NCBI GenBank assembly: GCA_023663915.1
Contig: JAMPGN010000112.1
Span: 1 to 13,314, forward strand
Reading direction: 5' to 3'
From: Eubacterium sp.
Lineage (GTDB): Bacteria; Bacillota_A; Clostridia; Lachnospirales; Lachnospiraceae
Length of the DNA stretch: 13,314 bases
In this document: positions 1-6,843 of the stretch, piece after piece
How positions within the stretch are numbered: position 1 is the stretch's first letter
Layout: each line of letters opens with the position of its first letter
Position numbers and translations under genes: made by a program
Notes under the pieces: generated by a model
Told to the model about the DNA's origin: nothing
Database searches by the model: none
What the model saw: only the letters and a program-made list of their open reading frames with translations

Positions 1-21
1 CATCCATGCGCGATTCGGGCT

Positions 22-80
22 TTTCGGGACATCCATGTCCCGAAATTGCTATTTCCTAGACGGAATACTAAGAAAATCTC
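22..80 (+). repeat. Hairpin-bearing repeat-like segment, copy A
   Basis: A 9-bp perfect stem (22-30 with 37-45, loop ATCCAT) is followed by TATTTCCTAGA (50-60) and, after eight bases, TAAGAAAATCTC (69-80). The same order of parts (hairpin, TATTCCTAGA, variable insert, TAAGAAAACTC) recurs at 4644-4710 on the same strand, while the hairpin and insert sequences differ. This suggests a dispersed palindromic repeat family of which two divergent copies fall here. The element may extend left of the window. No coding capacity is seen. The claim rests on two copies only. Confidence 0.4.
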
Positions 81-180
81 AGTCTCCTACACAAGACAAC
101 TGCGTGAACTTTTTGTACAATCTGCCAGCTAAAGTTTATCGATAGAGCTTTGGGTATCCGAATCCCGGAACATAAACAAA

Positions 181-210
181 TTGGTTGCGCACAGTCATAT
201 GTATTAAAAT
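181..210 (+). promoter_or_regulatory. Possible sigma-A promoter of the aminotransferase
   Basis: TTGGTT (181-186) and TAAAAT (205-210) are separated by 18 bases. The expected start, near 216-218, falls on the first bases of the MITE-like insertion, so the transcript would carry the whole insertion in its 5' leader. The -35 is imperfect and no other candidate is clearly better, so this is tentative. Confidence 0.33.
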
Positions 211-214
211 ATAT

Positions 215-326
215 GGTGTTAGTCAGCATCTGGGTCGGTGGACATATTTTCAGTTTGCCAACCTGCATAAATACTGATCCACTCATAGTCGAAATACTAT
301 CACCGCCCCATTTATTGACTAACACC
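215..326. mobile_element. MITE-like insertion, 112 bp, with terminal inverted repeats and 8-bp target duplication
   Basis: The ends are perfect 11-bp inverted repeats, GGTGTTAGTCA (215-225) and TGACTAACACC (316-326). The match resumes further in: GGGTCGGTG (232-240) against CACCGCCCC (301-309), giving imperfect 26-bp terminal repeats with about 21 matches. The element is flanked exactly by the direct repeat AAATATAT (207-214 and 327-334), as expected of a target duplication. It has no room for a transposase, so it would be a non-autonomous element moved in trans. Internal short stems (250-254/273-277; 285-289/296-300) mean the transcribed element would fold into a branched hairpin. An AT-rich 8-bp duplication and a GG start are compatible with ISL3-type transposases, but the family assignment is a guess. 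Confidence 0.7.
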
Positions 327-358
327 AAATATATCATAGAACACAGAGGAGCAGAAAC

Positions 359-1531
359 ATGAGTATACAATTTGCAGATCGTATGAAGGATTATGAGGCA
401 GGAATTTTTCAGGTATTGAATGAGAAGAAGGCAGAGGCGGAGAAGCAGGGCAAAAAGATTTATAACCTCTCTGTCGGTACGCCGGATTTTCCACCGGCGG
501 AGCATGTGATGAATGCGGTTGTCGAGGCGGCAAAAAAGCCGGAAAATTATAAGTATGCGCTGATTGACATGCCGGAATTGATCGAGGCGGTACAGAAACG
601 GTATGAGAAGCGGTATGGCGTATCCTTGGAGGCAGATGAGATTATGTCCGTGTATGGTTCCCAGGAAGGGATATCGCATATCTGTCTGACGCTCTGCAAT
701 CCAGGCGATGTGGTGCTAGTCCCCAATCCAGGTTATCCGATCTTCGGGATCGGACCGTCTCTTGGGGGCGCGGAAATAGCGACCTATGATCTGACGGAGG
801 AAAATCATTATCTGCCTGATCTCGACAGAATGGATGAGACATTGCTTGCACGTACCAAGTGCATGATTGTTTCCTATCCCTTAAATCCGGTATGTAAGGC
901 GGCACCTGACGATTTCTATGAGAAGCTGATTCCATGGGCGATCAAGCATAACATTGTAATTATCCATGACAACGCTTACTCGGATATCATTTACGACGGC
1001 AGGGTAGGGAAATCCATCTTGAGGGTGCCCGATGCAAAGAAAATTGCGGTAGAGTTTTATTCGCTGTCTAAGTCTTATAATTACACGGGAGCGAGAGTCA
1101 GCTTTTTGACCGGAAACCGGGAGATCGTGGCGCATTTTAAAAGGCTTCGTTCCCAGATCGATTACGGGACCTATCTTCCGGTGCAATACGGCGCGGTGGC
1201 GGCGCTTAACGGTTCTGACCAGATGGTCAAAGACCGGTGCGTGGAGTATCAGAAGAGAAGGGACGCGCTCTGCGGCGGCTTAAGGGATATCGGCTGGAAG
1301 ATGGAGGACAGCGAGGGGACAATGTTTGCCTGGGCGAAGATTCCAGAAGGGTACACGGATGATGTGGCTTTCGTCATGGAGTTGGTGGAGAAGACGGGAG
1401 TTTTGTGTACGCCGGGAAGCAGTTTCGGCTCTCTTGGCAGCGGACATGTACGTTTTGCACTCACTGTGCCGGTAGAGACGATCCAAGAGGCAATCGATGC
1501 GATTGCGCACTCCGGTATGGTTAAACCTTAA
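359..1531 (+). CDS. Class I/II PLP-dependent aminotransferase (LL-diaminopimelate/aspartate aminotransferase-like)
   Basis: This 390-residue fold-type I aminotransferase has the usual family length. The PLP Schiff-base lysine is K238 in a SLSKSYNYTGAR motif; N176 of the SYPLNP motif, D204 and Y207 (HDNAY) contact the cofactor, and R365 (GHVRFAL) is the expected substrate-carboxylate arginine. The N-terminal NLSVGTPDFPPAEHV stretch is typical of the aspartate/LL-diaminopimelate branch. The likely role is cytosolic amino-acid transamination; the true substrate cannot be read from the sequence, and lysine biosynthesis (DapL-like) is only one option. The ATG at 359 has a good AGAGGAG ribosome site about 7 bases upstream. 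The gene stands alone, ends in its own terminator, and its leader carries the MITE-like insertion. Confidence 0.88.
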   Translation: MSIQFADRMKDYEAGIFQVLNEKKAEAEKQGKKIYNLSVGTPDFPPAEHVMNAVVEAAKKPENYKYALIDMPELIEAVQKRYEKRYGVSLEADEIMSVYGSQEGISHICLTLCNPGDVVLVPNPGYPIFGIGPSLGGAEIATYDLTEENHYLPDLDRMDETLLARTKCMIVSYPLNPVCKAAPDDFYEKLIPWAIKHNIVIIHDNAYSDIIYDGRVGKSILRVPDAKKIAVEFYSLSKSYNYTGARVSFLTGNREIVAHFKRLRSQIDYGTYLPVQYGAVAALNGSDQMVKDRCVEYQKRRDALCGGLRDIGWKMEDSEGTMFAWAKIPEGYTDDVAFVMELVEKTGVLCTPGSSFGSLGSGHVRFALTVPVETIQEAIDAIAHSGMVKP

Positions 1532-1576
1532 AAGTCAATAGTTTTTTTGGAAAAATCCAGGTGCAGGGAAAACTTT

Positions 1577-1608
1577 GGGATATGTCACAAAAAGGCATAT
1601 CCCTTTTT
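1577..1608 (+). terminator. Rho-independent terminator after the aminotransferase
   Basis: GGGATATG (1577-1584) pairs perfectly with CATATCCC (1596-1603) across an 11-base loop and is followed by TTTTTGTTAG and another run of T. It lies 45 bases after the aminotransferase stop and before the nrd promoter, separating the two units. Confidence 0.85.
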
Positions 1609-1633
1609 GTTAGTTTTTGTAAAAGAGTTATCA

Positions 1634-1662
1634 TTGACAGAACGTGTCCCCTATCTTATACT
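1634..1662 (+). promoter_or_regulatory. Sigma-A promoter of nrdD-nrdG-dut
   Basis: A perfect -35 TTGACA (1634-1639), a 17-base spacer and a near-perfect -10 TATACT (1657-1662). Transcription should start near 1669, leaving a leader of about 270 nt before nrdD. It lies just after the upstream terminator and just before the NrdR-like boxes. Confidence 0.8.
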
Positions 1663-1671
1663 AAATTCAAA

Positions 1672-1717
1672 CCACAAAATATAGTAGATTTATGTCAACC
1701 AATACTATATTTTGTGC
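1672..1717. promoter_or_regulatory. Pair of NrdR-box-like operators
   Basis: Two 16-bp sites, 1672-1687 (core CAAAATATAG) and 1702-1717 (core CTATATTTTG), each match the published NrdR box (acaCwAtATaTwGtgt) closely. They also form a perfect 14-bp inverted repeat (1673-1686 with 1703-1716). Their starts are 30 bp apart, about three helical turns, which is the normal arrangement for NrdR tandem boxes. They begin just after the expected transcript start, a position suited to repression. NrdR is the ATP/dATP-sensing repressor of ribonucleotide reductase genes; the gene for it is not in this window. Confidence 0.75.
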
Positions 1718-1750
1718 ATTTTCTTGTATAAAAAGTTGTATTACATGTAT

Positions 1751-1900
1751 GAAATCTAAGAGGATTTCTTTGGTATTTATTCCCGCGAGCAACGAGTCAA
1801 GTGGCTTACTAAAAACCAACCAAAGTTGGTTTAGACATTTGAAGACTGCTGCGAGGGTCAATGCCCGTATGCTTGCATCGGGGTTGTTGACTAGTATAGA
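1751..1900 (+). ncRNA. Candidate structured leader RNA upstream of nrdD
   Basis: The long nrd leader holds three clear hairpins: GAAATC/GATTTC (1751-1756/1763-1768), a ten-pair stem with a two-base bulge and CAAA loop (1809-1820/1825-1834), and CCCG-t-ATG/CAT-CGGG with loop CTTG (1864-1871/1876-1882). A long-range helix AGTCAA/TTGACT (1795-1800/1887-1892) would enclose the last two, giving a compact domain of about 100 nt. I do not recognise a known riboswitch. It could be a cis-regulatory RNA, or the remnant end of a transposon such as an IS200/IS605 element. Only folding by eye supports it. Confidence 0.4.
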
Positions 1901-1940
1901 AATGTTATTTACGCCAGATACCACGGAGGGGGAGAATTGA

Positions 1941-4130
1941 ATGAGCAGTATATTTGAAACAGATCATGCAGTTGACGAGAATTACGGAGAGCAGTATCAA
2001 CCGGATGGTGTTGTCAAAGTCATCAAGAAGGACGGCAGTCTGGAGAATTTTAATGTGCAGAAAGTAATTGACGCGGTAGGGAAGAGTGCGTACCGTGCAC
2101 TGACCAAGTTCACGGAGGAGGAGAAATGTCATATCTGTCAGACGGTGGTCGATAAGGTCAACGAAATGGGGGAAGAGAAAATTCCGATCCAGATCATGCA
2201 CAATATCGTTGAGAGTGCATTGGAAGATGTGAAACCGATTGTAGCAAAGAGTTACCGGGATTATCGTAATTATAAGCAGGATTTTGTGAGAATGATGGAT
2301 GATGTCTATAAGAAGAGCCAGTCCATTATGTATATCGGGGATAAGGAGAACGCTAATACGGACAGCGCCCTTGTTTCCACGAAGAGAAGTTTGATATTTA
2401 ACCAGTTTAACAAGGAACTGTACCAGAAATTTTTCATGACCACGGAGGAGATACAGGCATGCCGCGACGGCTATCTGTATGTCCATGATATGTCAGCGAG
2501 ACGCGACACAATGAACTGTTGTCTGTTCAATGTCGCTGAAGTGCTGAGCGGTGGCTTTGAGATGGGGAATATCTGGTATAATGAGCCGAAGACGTTAGAC
2601 GTGGCGTTTGATGTGATCGGAGATATCGTATTGAGCGCGGCAAGTCAGCAGTACGGCGGTTTTACGGTGCCGGAAGTGGATAAGATCTTAGAGCCTTATG
2701 CGGAGAAATCCTATAAGCGCGATGTCGAGAAGTATCTCAGACTAGGCATTGCGAGGGAGACTGCCGAGGCAGAGGCTTTGGCAGATGTCACGAAAGAGTT
2801 TGAGCAAGGATTCCAGGGATGGGAGTATAAATTCAATACGGTGGCGAGCAGCCGGGGAGATTACCCTTTTATCACCGTGACGGCGGGCATAGGAACCGGA
2901 AGGTTTGCGAAGATGGCAACCATCGTTATGTTGAACGTGCGCCGCAAGGGACAGGGGAAGAAAGAATGTAAGAAACCGGTGCTTTTTCCTAAGATTGTCT
3001 TCCTCTATGACGAGAATTTACACGGTCCGGGCAAGGAGTTAGAGGAGGTTTTTGAGGCAGGCGTCAAATGTTCGGCAAAGACGATGTATCCGGACTGGCT
3101 CAGCCTTACCGGTAAGGGATATATTGCGAGTATGTACAAGCAGTACGGCAAAGTGATCTCGCCCATGGGGTGCAGGGCTTTCCTCTCGCCGTGGTATGAG
3201 AGGGGTGGAATGCATCCGGCAGATGAGGAAGATAGTCCGGTGTTTGTCGGCAGATTCAATATCGGTGTCGTGTCGCTGCATCTTCCGATGATCTTAGCGA
3301 AATCCCGTCAGGAGAGCAGAGATTTTTATGAAGTGCTGGACTATTATCTGAACCTGATCAGACGGCTGCATATCAGGACATATGCTTATCTGGGGGAAAT
3401 GCGTGCCTCTACCAATCCGCTGGCATACTGCGAGGGCGGATTCCTGGGCGGGCATCTTGACCTTCATGATAAAATCAAACCGATCTTAAAGACGGCGACG
3501 GCGAGTTTCGGTATTACCGCTTTTAACGAGCTTCAAGAGCTTTATAACGGCAAATCGCTTGTGGAAGACGGCGCGTTTGCACTGGAAGTATTGGAGCATA
3601 TTAACAATAAGATCAACGAGTTTAAGGAAGAGGATGGAAACCTCTATGCGATCTACGGAACGCCTGCGGAGAATCTGTGCGGTCTTCAAGTCAAGCAGTT
3701 TCGGGCGAAATACGGTATCGTCGAGGGCGTTTCTGACCGGGAATACGTTTCCAACAGTTTTCATTGCCATGTGACGGAAGATATCACGCCGATTGAGAAG
3801 CAGGATTTAGAATACCGTTTCTGGGAGCTTGCCAACGGCGGTAAGATACAGTATGTAAAATATCCCATTGATTATAATATGGATGCGATCAAGACGCTGA
3901 TTCGCCGCGCTATGGATATGGGGTTCTATGAGGGCGTCAATCTGTCCTTGGCATACTGTGACGACTGTGGGCATCAAGAACTTGAGATGGATGTCTGCCC
4001 GGTATGCGGCAGCCGCAATCTGACGAAGATCGATCGTATGAATGGATATCTGGCTTATTCCCGTGTGCATGGGGATACTAGATTAAGTGAAGCGAAGATG
4101 GCGGAGATCGCAGAAAGGAAAAGTATGTAA
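1941..4130 (+). CDS. nrdD: Anaerobic (class III) ribonucleoside-triphosphate reductase
   Basis: NrdD reduces ribonucleoside triphosphates to deoxyribonucleotides without oxygen, using a glycyl radical installed by NrdG. The 729-residue protein starts with an ATP-cone allosteric domain (about residues 23-115, VVKVIKKDGSLENF onward), followed by the catalytic barrel with C193/C194 in MNCCLF and the likely thiyl-radical cysteine C411 in PMGCRAFLSPW. The C-terminus has a four-cysteine zinc site (C673, C676, C686, C689) and the radical glycine G702 in RMNGYLAY. All key residues are present. The ATG at 1941 follows a very strong GGAGGGGGAG. It is the first gene of nrdD-nrdG-dut, behind a sigma-A promoter with NrdR-like boxes. 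Its stop shares one base with the nrdG start. Confidence 0.97.
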   Translation: MSSIFETDHAVDENYGEQYQPDGVVKVIKKDGSLENFNVQKVIDAVGKSAYRALTKFTEEEKCHICQTVVDKVNEMGEEKIPIQIMHNIVESALEDVKPIVAKSYRDYRNYKQDFVRMMDDVYKKSQSIMYIGDKENANTDSALVSTKRSLIFNQFNKELYQKFFMTTEEIQACRDGYLYVHDMSARRDTMNCCLFNVAEVLSGGFEMGNIWYNEPKTLDVAFDVIGDIVLSAASQQYGGFTVPEVDKILEPYAEKSYKRDVEKYLRLGIARETAEAEALADVTKEFEQGFQGWEYKFNTVASSRGDYPFITVTAGIGTGRFAKMATIVMLNVRRKGQGKKECKKPVLFPKIVFLYDENLHGPGKELEEVFEAGVKCSAKTMYPDWLSLTGKGYIASMYKQYGKVISPMGCRAFLSPWYERGGMHPADEEDSPVFVGRFNIGVVSLHLPMILAKSRQESRDFYEVLDYYLNLIRRLHIRTYAYLGEMRASTNPLAYCEGGFLGGHLDLHDKIKPILKTATASFGITAFNELQELYNGKSLVEDGAFALEVLEHINNKINEFKEEDGNLYAIYGTPAENLCGLQVKQFRAKYGIVEGVSDREYVSNSFHCHVTEDITPIEKQDLEYRFWELANGGKIQYVKYPIDYNMDAIKTLIRRAMDMGFYEGVNLSLAYCDDCGHQELEMDVCPVCGSRNLTKIDRMNGYLAYSRVHGDTRLSEAKMAEIAERKSM

Positions 4131-4639
4131 TGAGATATCACAATATAACGAAAGACGATATGCTTAACGGCGATGGTCTGCGTGTAGTCCTGTGGGTTGC
4201 CGGCTGTACACACTGCTGTAAGGAATGTCAGAATCCCGTCACATGGGACCCTGACGGCGGAATTTTGTTTGACGATGCCGCAAGACAGGAAATCTTTGAC
4301 CAGTTGGAGAAACCGTATATCCAAGGCATTACTTTTTCGGGCGGAGACCCGCTGCATTCGGCTAATCGTCTGGAGGTTCGGGAGTTGATGGAGGAAATTA
4401 AACAGAAATACCCCGATAAGACGATTTGGCTCTATACAGGGGATAGCTGGGAAGATATTTTACATTATCCGATTATGAAGTATGTAGATGTGCTGGTGGA
4501 CGGGGAGTTTCAGGTTGACTTAAAAGACACGAAATTATTCTGGAAGGGAAGCAGCAACCAGAGGGTGATCGACGTTCAGGCAAGTTTAGCGCAGAGTGGT
4601 ACTACACATCCCGTTTTGCACTGTGAAAACTATGCATAG
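4130..4639 (+). CDS. nrdG: Anaerobic ribonucleotide reductase-activating protein (radical SAM)
   Basis: NrdG is the radical SAM activase that forms the glycyl radical on NrdD. The CxxxCxxC iron-sulfur motif is C26, C30, C33 (GCTHCCKECQN), followed by the SAM-binding FSGGDPLH segment near residues 67-74. The closing GSSNQRVIDVQ...VLHCENY is the normal end of the family, so the 169-residue protein is complete. The start ATG overlaps the nrdD stop (TAATG), indicating translational coupling, with AAAGGA inside the end of nrdD as ribosome site. The cluster CTHCC gives one extra cysteine next to the ligand set, which is probably incidental. Confidence 0.96.
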   Translation: MRYHNITKDDMLNGDGLRVVLWVAGCTHCCKECQNPVTWDPDGGILFDDAARQEIFDQLEKPYIQGITFSGGDPLHSANRLEVRELMEEIKQKYPDKTIWLYTGDSWEDILHYPIMKYVDVLVDGEFQVDLKDTKLFWKGSSNQRVIDVQASLAQSGTTHPVLHCENYA

Positions 4640-4643
4640 AAAA

Positions 4644-4734
4644 AAACGAGCTACGCTCGTTTGCGAGATTATGAGTATTCCTAGAGATGCTCTGCATCTT
4701 AAGAAAACTCGTCGCGAACTCGAAATTTGCCGAG
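4644..4734 (+). repeat. Hairpin-bearing repeat-like segment, copy B, between nrdG and dut
   Basis: It begins five bases after the nrdG stop. An 8-bp stem AAACGAGC/GCTCGTTT (4644-4651/4655-4662, loop TAC) is followed by TATTCCTAGA (4676-4685), a second perfect stem AGATGC/GCATCT (4685-4690/4694-4699), TAAGAAAACTC (4700-4710) and a third small stem CTCG/CGAG (4719-4722/4731-4734). The layout matches copy A near the left edge of the window. Read on the - strand, the first hairpin is followed by a run of T and resembles a terminator; no - strand gene ends here. In the nrd transcript it could be a processing or attenuation point before dut. Confidence 0.42.
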
Positions 4735-4753
4735 AAAAAGAGGATAGTAAGAT

Positions 4754-5188
4754 TTGGAAACGATCAAGATCAAATATTTTACGGATAAAATAGACAAACT
4801 GACTTATATTGATGGCAAGTCCGACTGGATTGACCTGCGCGCGGCGGAGGAGATTCAATTAAAAGCGGGAGAGTTTAAACTGATACCGTTAGGCGTTGCC
4901 ATGGAACTGCCCGAAGGCTATGAGGCGCATGTAGTACCCCGCAGTTCCACGTTCAAGAATTATGGCATTATTCAGACCAATCACCAAGGTGTGATCGACC
5001 GCTCCTACTGCGGCGACAATGATCAGTGGTTTATGCCGGTATACGCCGTGCGGGATACAGAGATTCATGTAAACGACAGAATATGTCAGTTCCGCATTAT
5101 GAGAAACCAGCCGAAGATCGTTTTTGATGAGGTAGAACACCTCGACCATGCGGATCGCGGCGGGCATGGGAGTACCGGGAAACAATGA
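4754..5188 (+). CDS. dut: dUTP diphosphatase (dUTPase)
   Basis: Dut hydrolyses dUTP to dUMP and pyrophosphate, keeping uracil out of DNA and feeding thymidylate synthesis. The 144-residue protein shows the five trimeric-dUTPase motifs in order: IDLRA (near residue 27), PRSST (near 62), [12 protein letters not shown] (near 81), NDRICQF (near 107) and the C-terminal RGGHGSTGK arm that closes over the nucleotide. The start is a TTG at 4754: an in-frame stop lies at 4748-4750, there is no earlier ATG, and motif 1 needs the N-terminus. An AGAGGA ribosome site lies eight or nine bases upstream. It appears to be the last gene of the nrd transcript, after the repeat-like segment, and its stop is 15 bases before the terminator hairpin. 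Confidence 0.93.
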   Translation: METIKIKYFTDKIDKLTYIDGKSDWIDLRAAEEIQLKAGEFKLIPLGVAMELPEGYEAHVVPRSSTFKNYGIIQTNHQGVIDRSYCGDNDQWFMPVYAVRDTEIHVNDRICQFRIMRNQPKIVFDEVEHLDHADRGGHGSTGKQ

Positions 5189-5192
5189 TTTA

Positions 5193-5223
5193 TGAATAAA
5201 ACGACTCCTTCCAAGACATACTA
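5193..5223 (+). promoter_or_regulatory. Sigma-G (forespore) promoter of spoVAF
   Basis: TGAATA (5193-5198), an 18-base spacer and CATACTA (5217-5223) match exactly the consensus given for Bacillus sigma-G promoters. The expected start is near 5230, about 32 nt before the GTG start of a spore germination gene, which is the kind of gene sigma-G controls. The spacer is at the same time the left arm of the terminator hairpin, so RNA made from here lacks that arm. Confidence 0.8.
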
Positions 5224-5259
5224 TGGGAAATAATGATGAAATCTTGGAAGGAGTTTTTT
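5204..5259 (+). terminator. Terminator of the nrd-dut operon, overlapping the spoVAF ribosome site
   Basis: ACTCCTTCCAAGA (5204-5216) is perfectly complementary to TCTTGGAAGGAGT (5242-5254), giving a 13-bp stem with a 25-base loop, and six T follow (5254-5259). The right arm contains the GGAAGGAG Shine-Dalgarno of spoVAF and the T run is its spacer to the start codon. On a read-through transcript the stem would therefore also hide that ribosome site. The loop is longer than in most terminators. Confidence 0.8.
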
Positions 5260-5261
5260 CA

Positions 5262-6698
5262 GTGAATAAAAGGGAACAAGATTACAACAGTAAAATGACC
5301 ACATCTTTACAACAGACGATGTCTTACATGAATGAACATATGGCGCCGGATACCAGCTTCGACATCGTTTACCGCGTTATAGAAGTGGGTGGCAGGCAGG
5401 CGTGCATCTATTTTATAGATGGATTCTGCAAAGACGAATTGATGATGAAGATTTTGCAGTATTTCATCGACCTTAAGCCGGCGGATATGCCGGAAAATGT
5501 TCATGAGATGGCGAAGAAGGCAACGCCCTATGTGGAAGTAGACTTAAAAGACTCATGGAACGAGATTTTATACAGTGTTCTTTCCGGTGTGTTTGCGCTG
5601 TTTATCGACGGTTATGACAGGTGCATCCTCATCGATTCCAGAACTTATCCCGCGCGAGGCGTGGAAGAGCCGGACAAGGACAAGACGCTGCGCGGTTCCA
5701 AGGACGGGTTTGTGGAGACGATCGTCTTCAACACGGCGCTTATCAGAAGACGTATCCGGAGCACACAGCTTCGCATGGAAATGATGAATGCGGGTAAGAG
5801 TTCACAGACAGATATTGTATTATGTTATATGGATAACCGGGTGGACCATAAATTCCTTGATAAAGTTAAGAAGCGCATCGAGGAGATTCAGGTTGACGCA
5901 CTGACGATGAATCAGGAAAGTCTGGCGGAATGCCTCTATCAGCGCAAATGGTATAATCCTTTTCCGAAATTCAAGTTTACTGAGAGACCCGATGTGGCGG
6001 CAGCTCAAGTGCTGGAAGGAGATATTGTCATACTGGTTGACAATTCGCCGTCGGCGATGATCGTGCCGACATCGATCTTTGATATCGTGGAGGAGGCGGA
6101 TGACTATTATTTTCCACCGATCACCGGAACTTATCTGCGGCTTTCAAGATTTATCATCTCGATACTGACTTATATCATGACGCCGACGTTTCTGCTTCTT
6201 ATGCAGAATCCGGACTGGATACCGGAGTCATTTCGCTTCATTATGCTAAAAGAGGAGTCGAATATACCGCTGATTGCCCAATTCCTCATATTAGAGCTGG
6301 CGATCGACGGCTTGAAACTGGCGGCAGTCAACACACCGAATATGCTCAGTACGCCTCTCAGTGTGATGGCGGCATTGGTGCTTGGCGAATTTTCGGTAAA
6401 TAGTGGCTGGTTCAACGCGGAGGTTATGCTCTACATGGCTTTTGTCGCAATCGCTAACTATACACAGCAGAATTACGAGCTGGGTTATGCCTTAAAATTC
6501 ATGAGGATCATCAATTTAATTCTGACTGCGATCTTTGGTCTGTATGGTTATATCGCAGCGATCCTAATTTTCATATTGTCGATTGTTTGCAATAAGACAT
6601 TATCGGACAAAAGCTATATTTATCCGCTTTTTCCCCTCAATCCGAAACAGCTTGCCAAAAGACTTTTACGGTTACGCTTGCCGGAAGCTAAAAAATGA
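5262..6698 (+). CDS. spoVAF: Stage V sporulation protein AF / GerA-family spore germination protein
   Basis: This is a GerA-family inner spore-membrane protein; the FDIVYRVIEVGGRQACIYFIDG, PYVEVDL and VDALTMNQESLAECL segments look closer to SpoVAF than to nutrient-receptor A subunits. The soluble N-terminal part (about residues 1-290) contains the family signature RGSKDGFVETIVFNTALIRRR from residue 144, and about five membrane segments follow (about 297-316, 334-355, 364-380, 386-402, 411-442). SpoVAF is known to amplify the germination response together with FigP; no such partner gene is seen here. I place the start at GTG 5262 (478 residues), eight bases after GGAAGGAG. An in-frame ATG at 5223 overlaps the sigma-G -10 box and precedes the expected transcript start, so it cannot serve that transcript. 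Confidence 0.85.
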   Translation: MNKREQDYNSKMTTSLQQTMSYMNEHMAPDTSFDIVYRVIEVGGRQACIYFIDGFCKDELMMKILQYFIDLKPADMPENVHEMAKKATPYVEVDLKDSWNEILYSVLSGVFALFIDGYDRCILIDSRTYPARGVEEPDKDKTLRGSKDGFVETIVFNTALIRRRIRSTQLRMEMMNAGKSSQTDIVLCYMDNRVDHKFLDKVKKRIEEIQVDALTMNQESLAECLYQRKWYNPFPKFKFTERPDVAAAQVLEGDIVILVDNSPSAMIVPTSIFDIVEEADDYYFPPITGTYLRLSRFIISILTYIMTPTFLLLMQNPDWIPESFRFIMLKEESNIPLIAQFLILELAIDGLKLAAVNTPNMLSTPLSVMAALVLGEFSVNSGWFNAEVMLYMAFVAIANYTQQNYELGYALKFMRIINLILTAIFGLYGYIAAILIFILSIVCNKTLSDKSYIYPLFPLNPKQLAKRLLRLRLPEAKK

Positions 6699-6734
6699 AT
6701 ATAGGTTAAGCAGATAAAAAATTAAAAATTTATT

Positions 6735-6763
6735 TTGACTTGTTTTTTATGAAATACAATAAT
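6735..6763 (+). promoter_or_regulatory. Possible upstream promoter for manA
   Basis: TTGACT (6735-6740), 17 bases, AATAAT (6758-6763). The region is very AT-rich, so the -10 match is weak evidence; a TACAAT at 6755 has a better sequence but too short a spacer. The second promoter at 6815 is more convincing. Confidence 0.35.
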
Positions 6764-6814
6764 AGAATAAGGGCGAAAGAGTATAATGCTTTTTGTATGC
6801 TCATGGATAGGCGG

Positions 6815-6843
6815 TTGACTTCATGGGTTAGAATATTTACAAT
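6815..6843 (+). promoter_or_regulatory. Promoter of manA
   Basis: TTGACT (6815-6820), 17 bases, TACAAT (6838-6843): one mismatch to consensus in each box and ideal spacing. Transcription should start near 6850, giving a leader of about 130 nt. That leader can form a ten-pair stem, GCGCAGGCAG (6856-6865) with CTGTCTGCGC (6904-6913, one G-U pair), enclosing a small CAGAA/TTCTG hairpin (6880-6894). Confidence 0.7.

Noticed and set aside
150..362. 70-codon open frame across the MITE-like element
   Set aside because: It runs through the terminal inverted repeats and target duplication, has no ribosome site and encodes nothing recognisable.
68..679. 203-codon open frame on the - strand across the aminotransferase start
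   Set aside because: It reads through the MITE-like element and antisense to the well-supported aminotransferase; no family features.
1692..1940. 82-codon open frame ending directly before the nrdD start
   Set aside because: Its ATG lies between the two NrdR-like boxes, it has no ribosome site, its composition is not protein-like in the hairpin region, and the segment is better explained as a structured leader.
5223..5261. ATG at 5223 as the spoVAF start
   Set aside because: It overlaps the sigma-G -10 box, precedes the expected transcript start, and lacks a ribosome site, while GTG 5262 has an ideal one.
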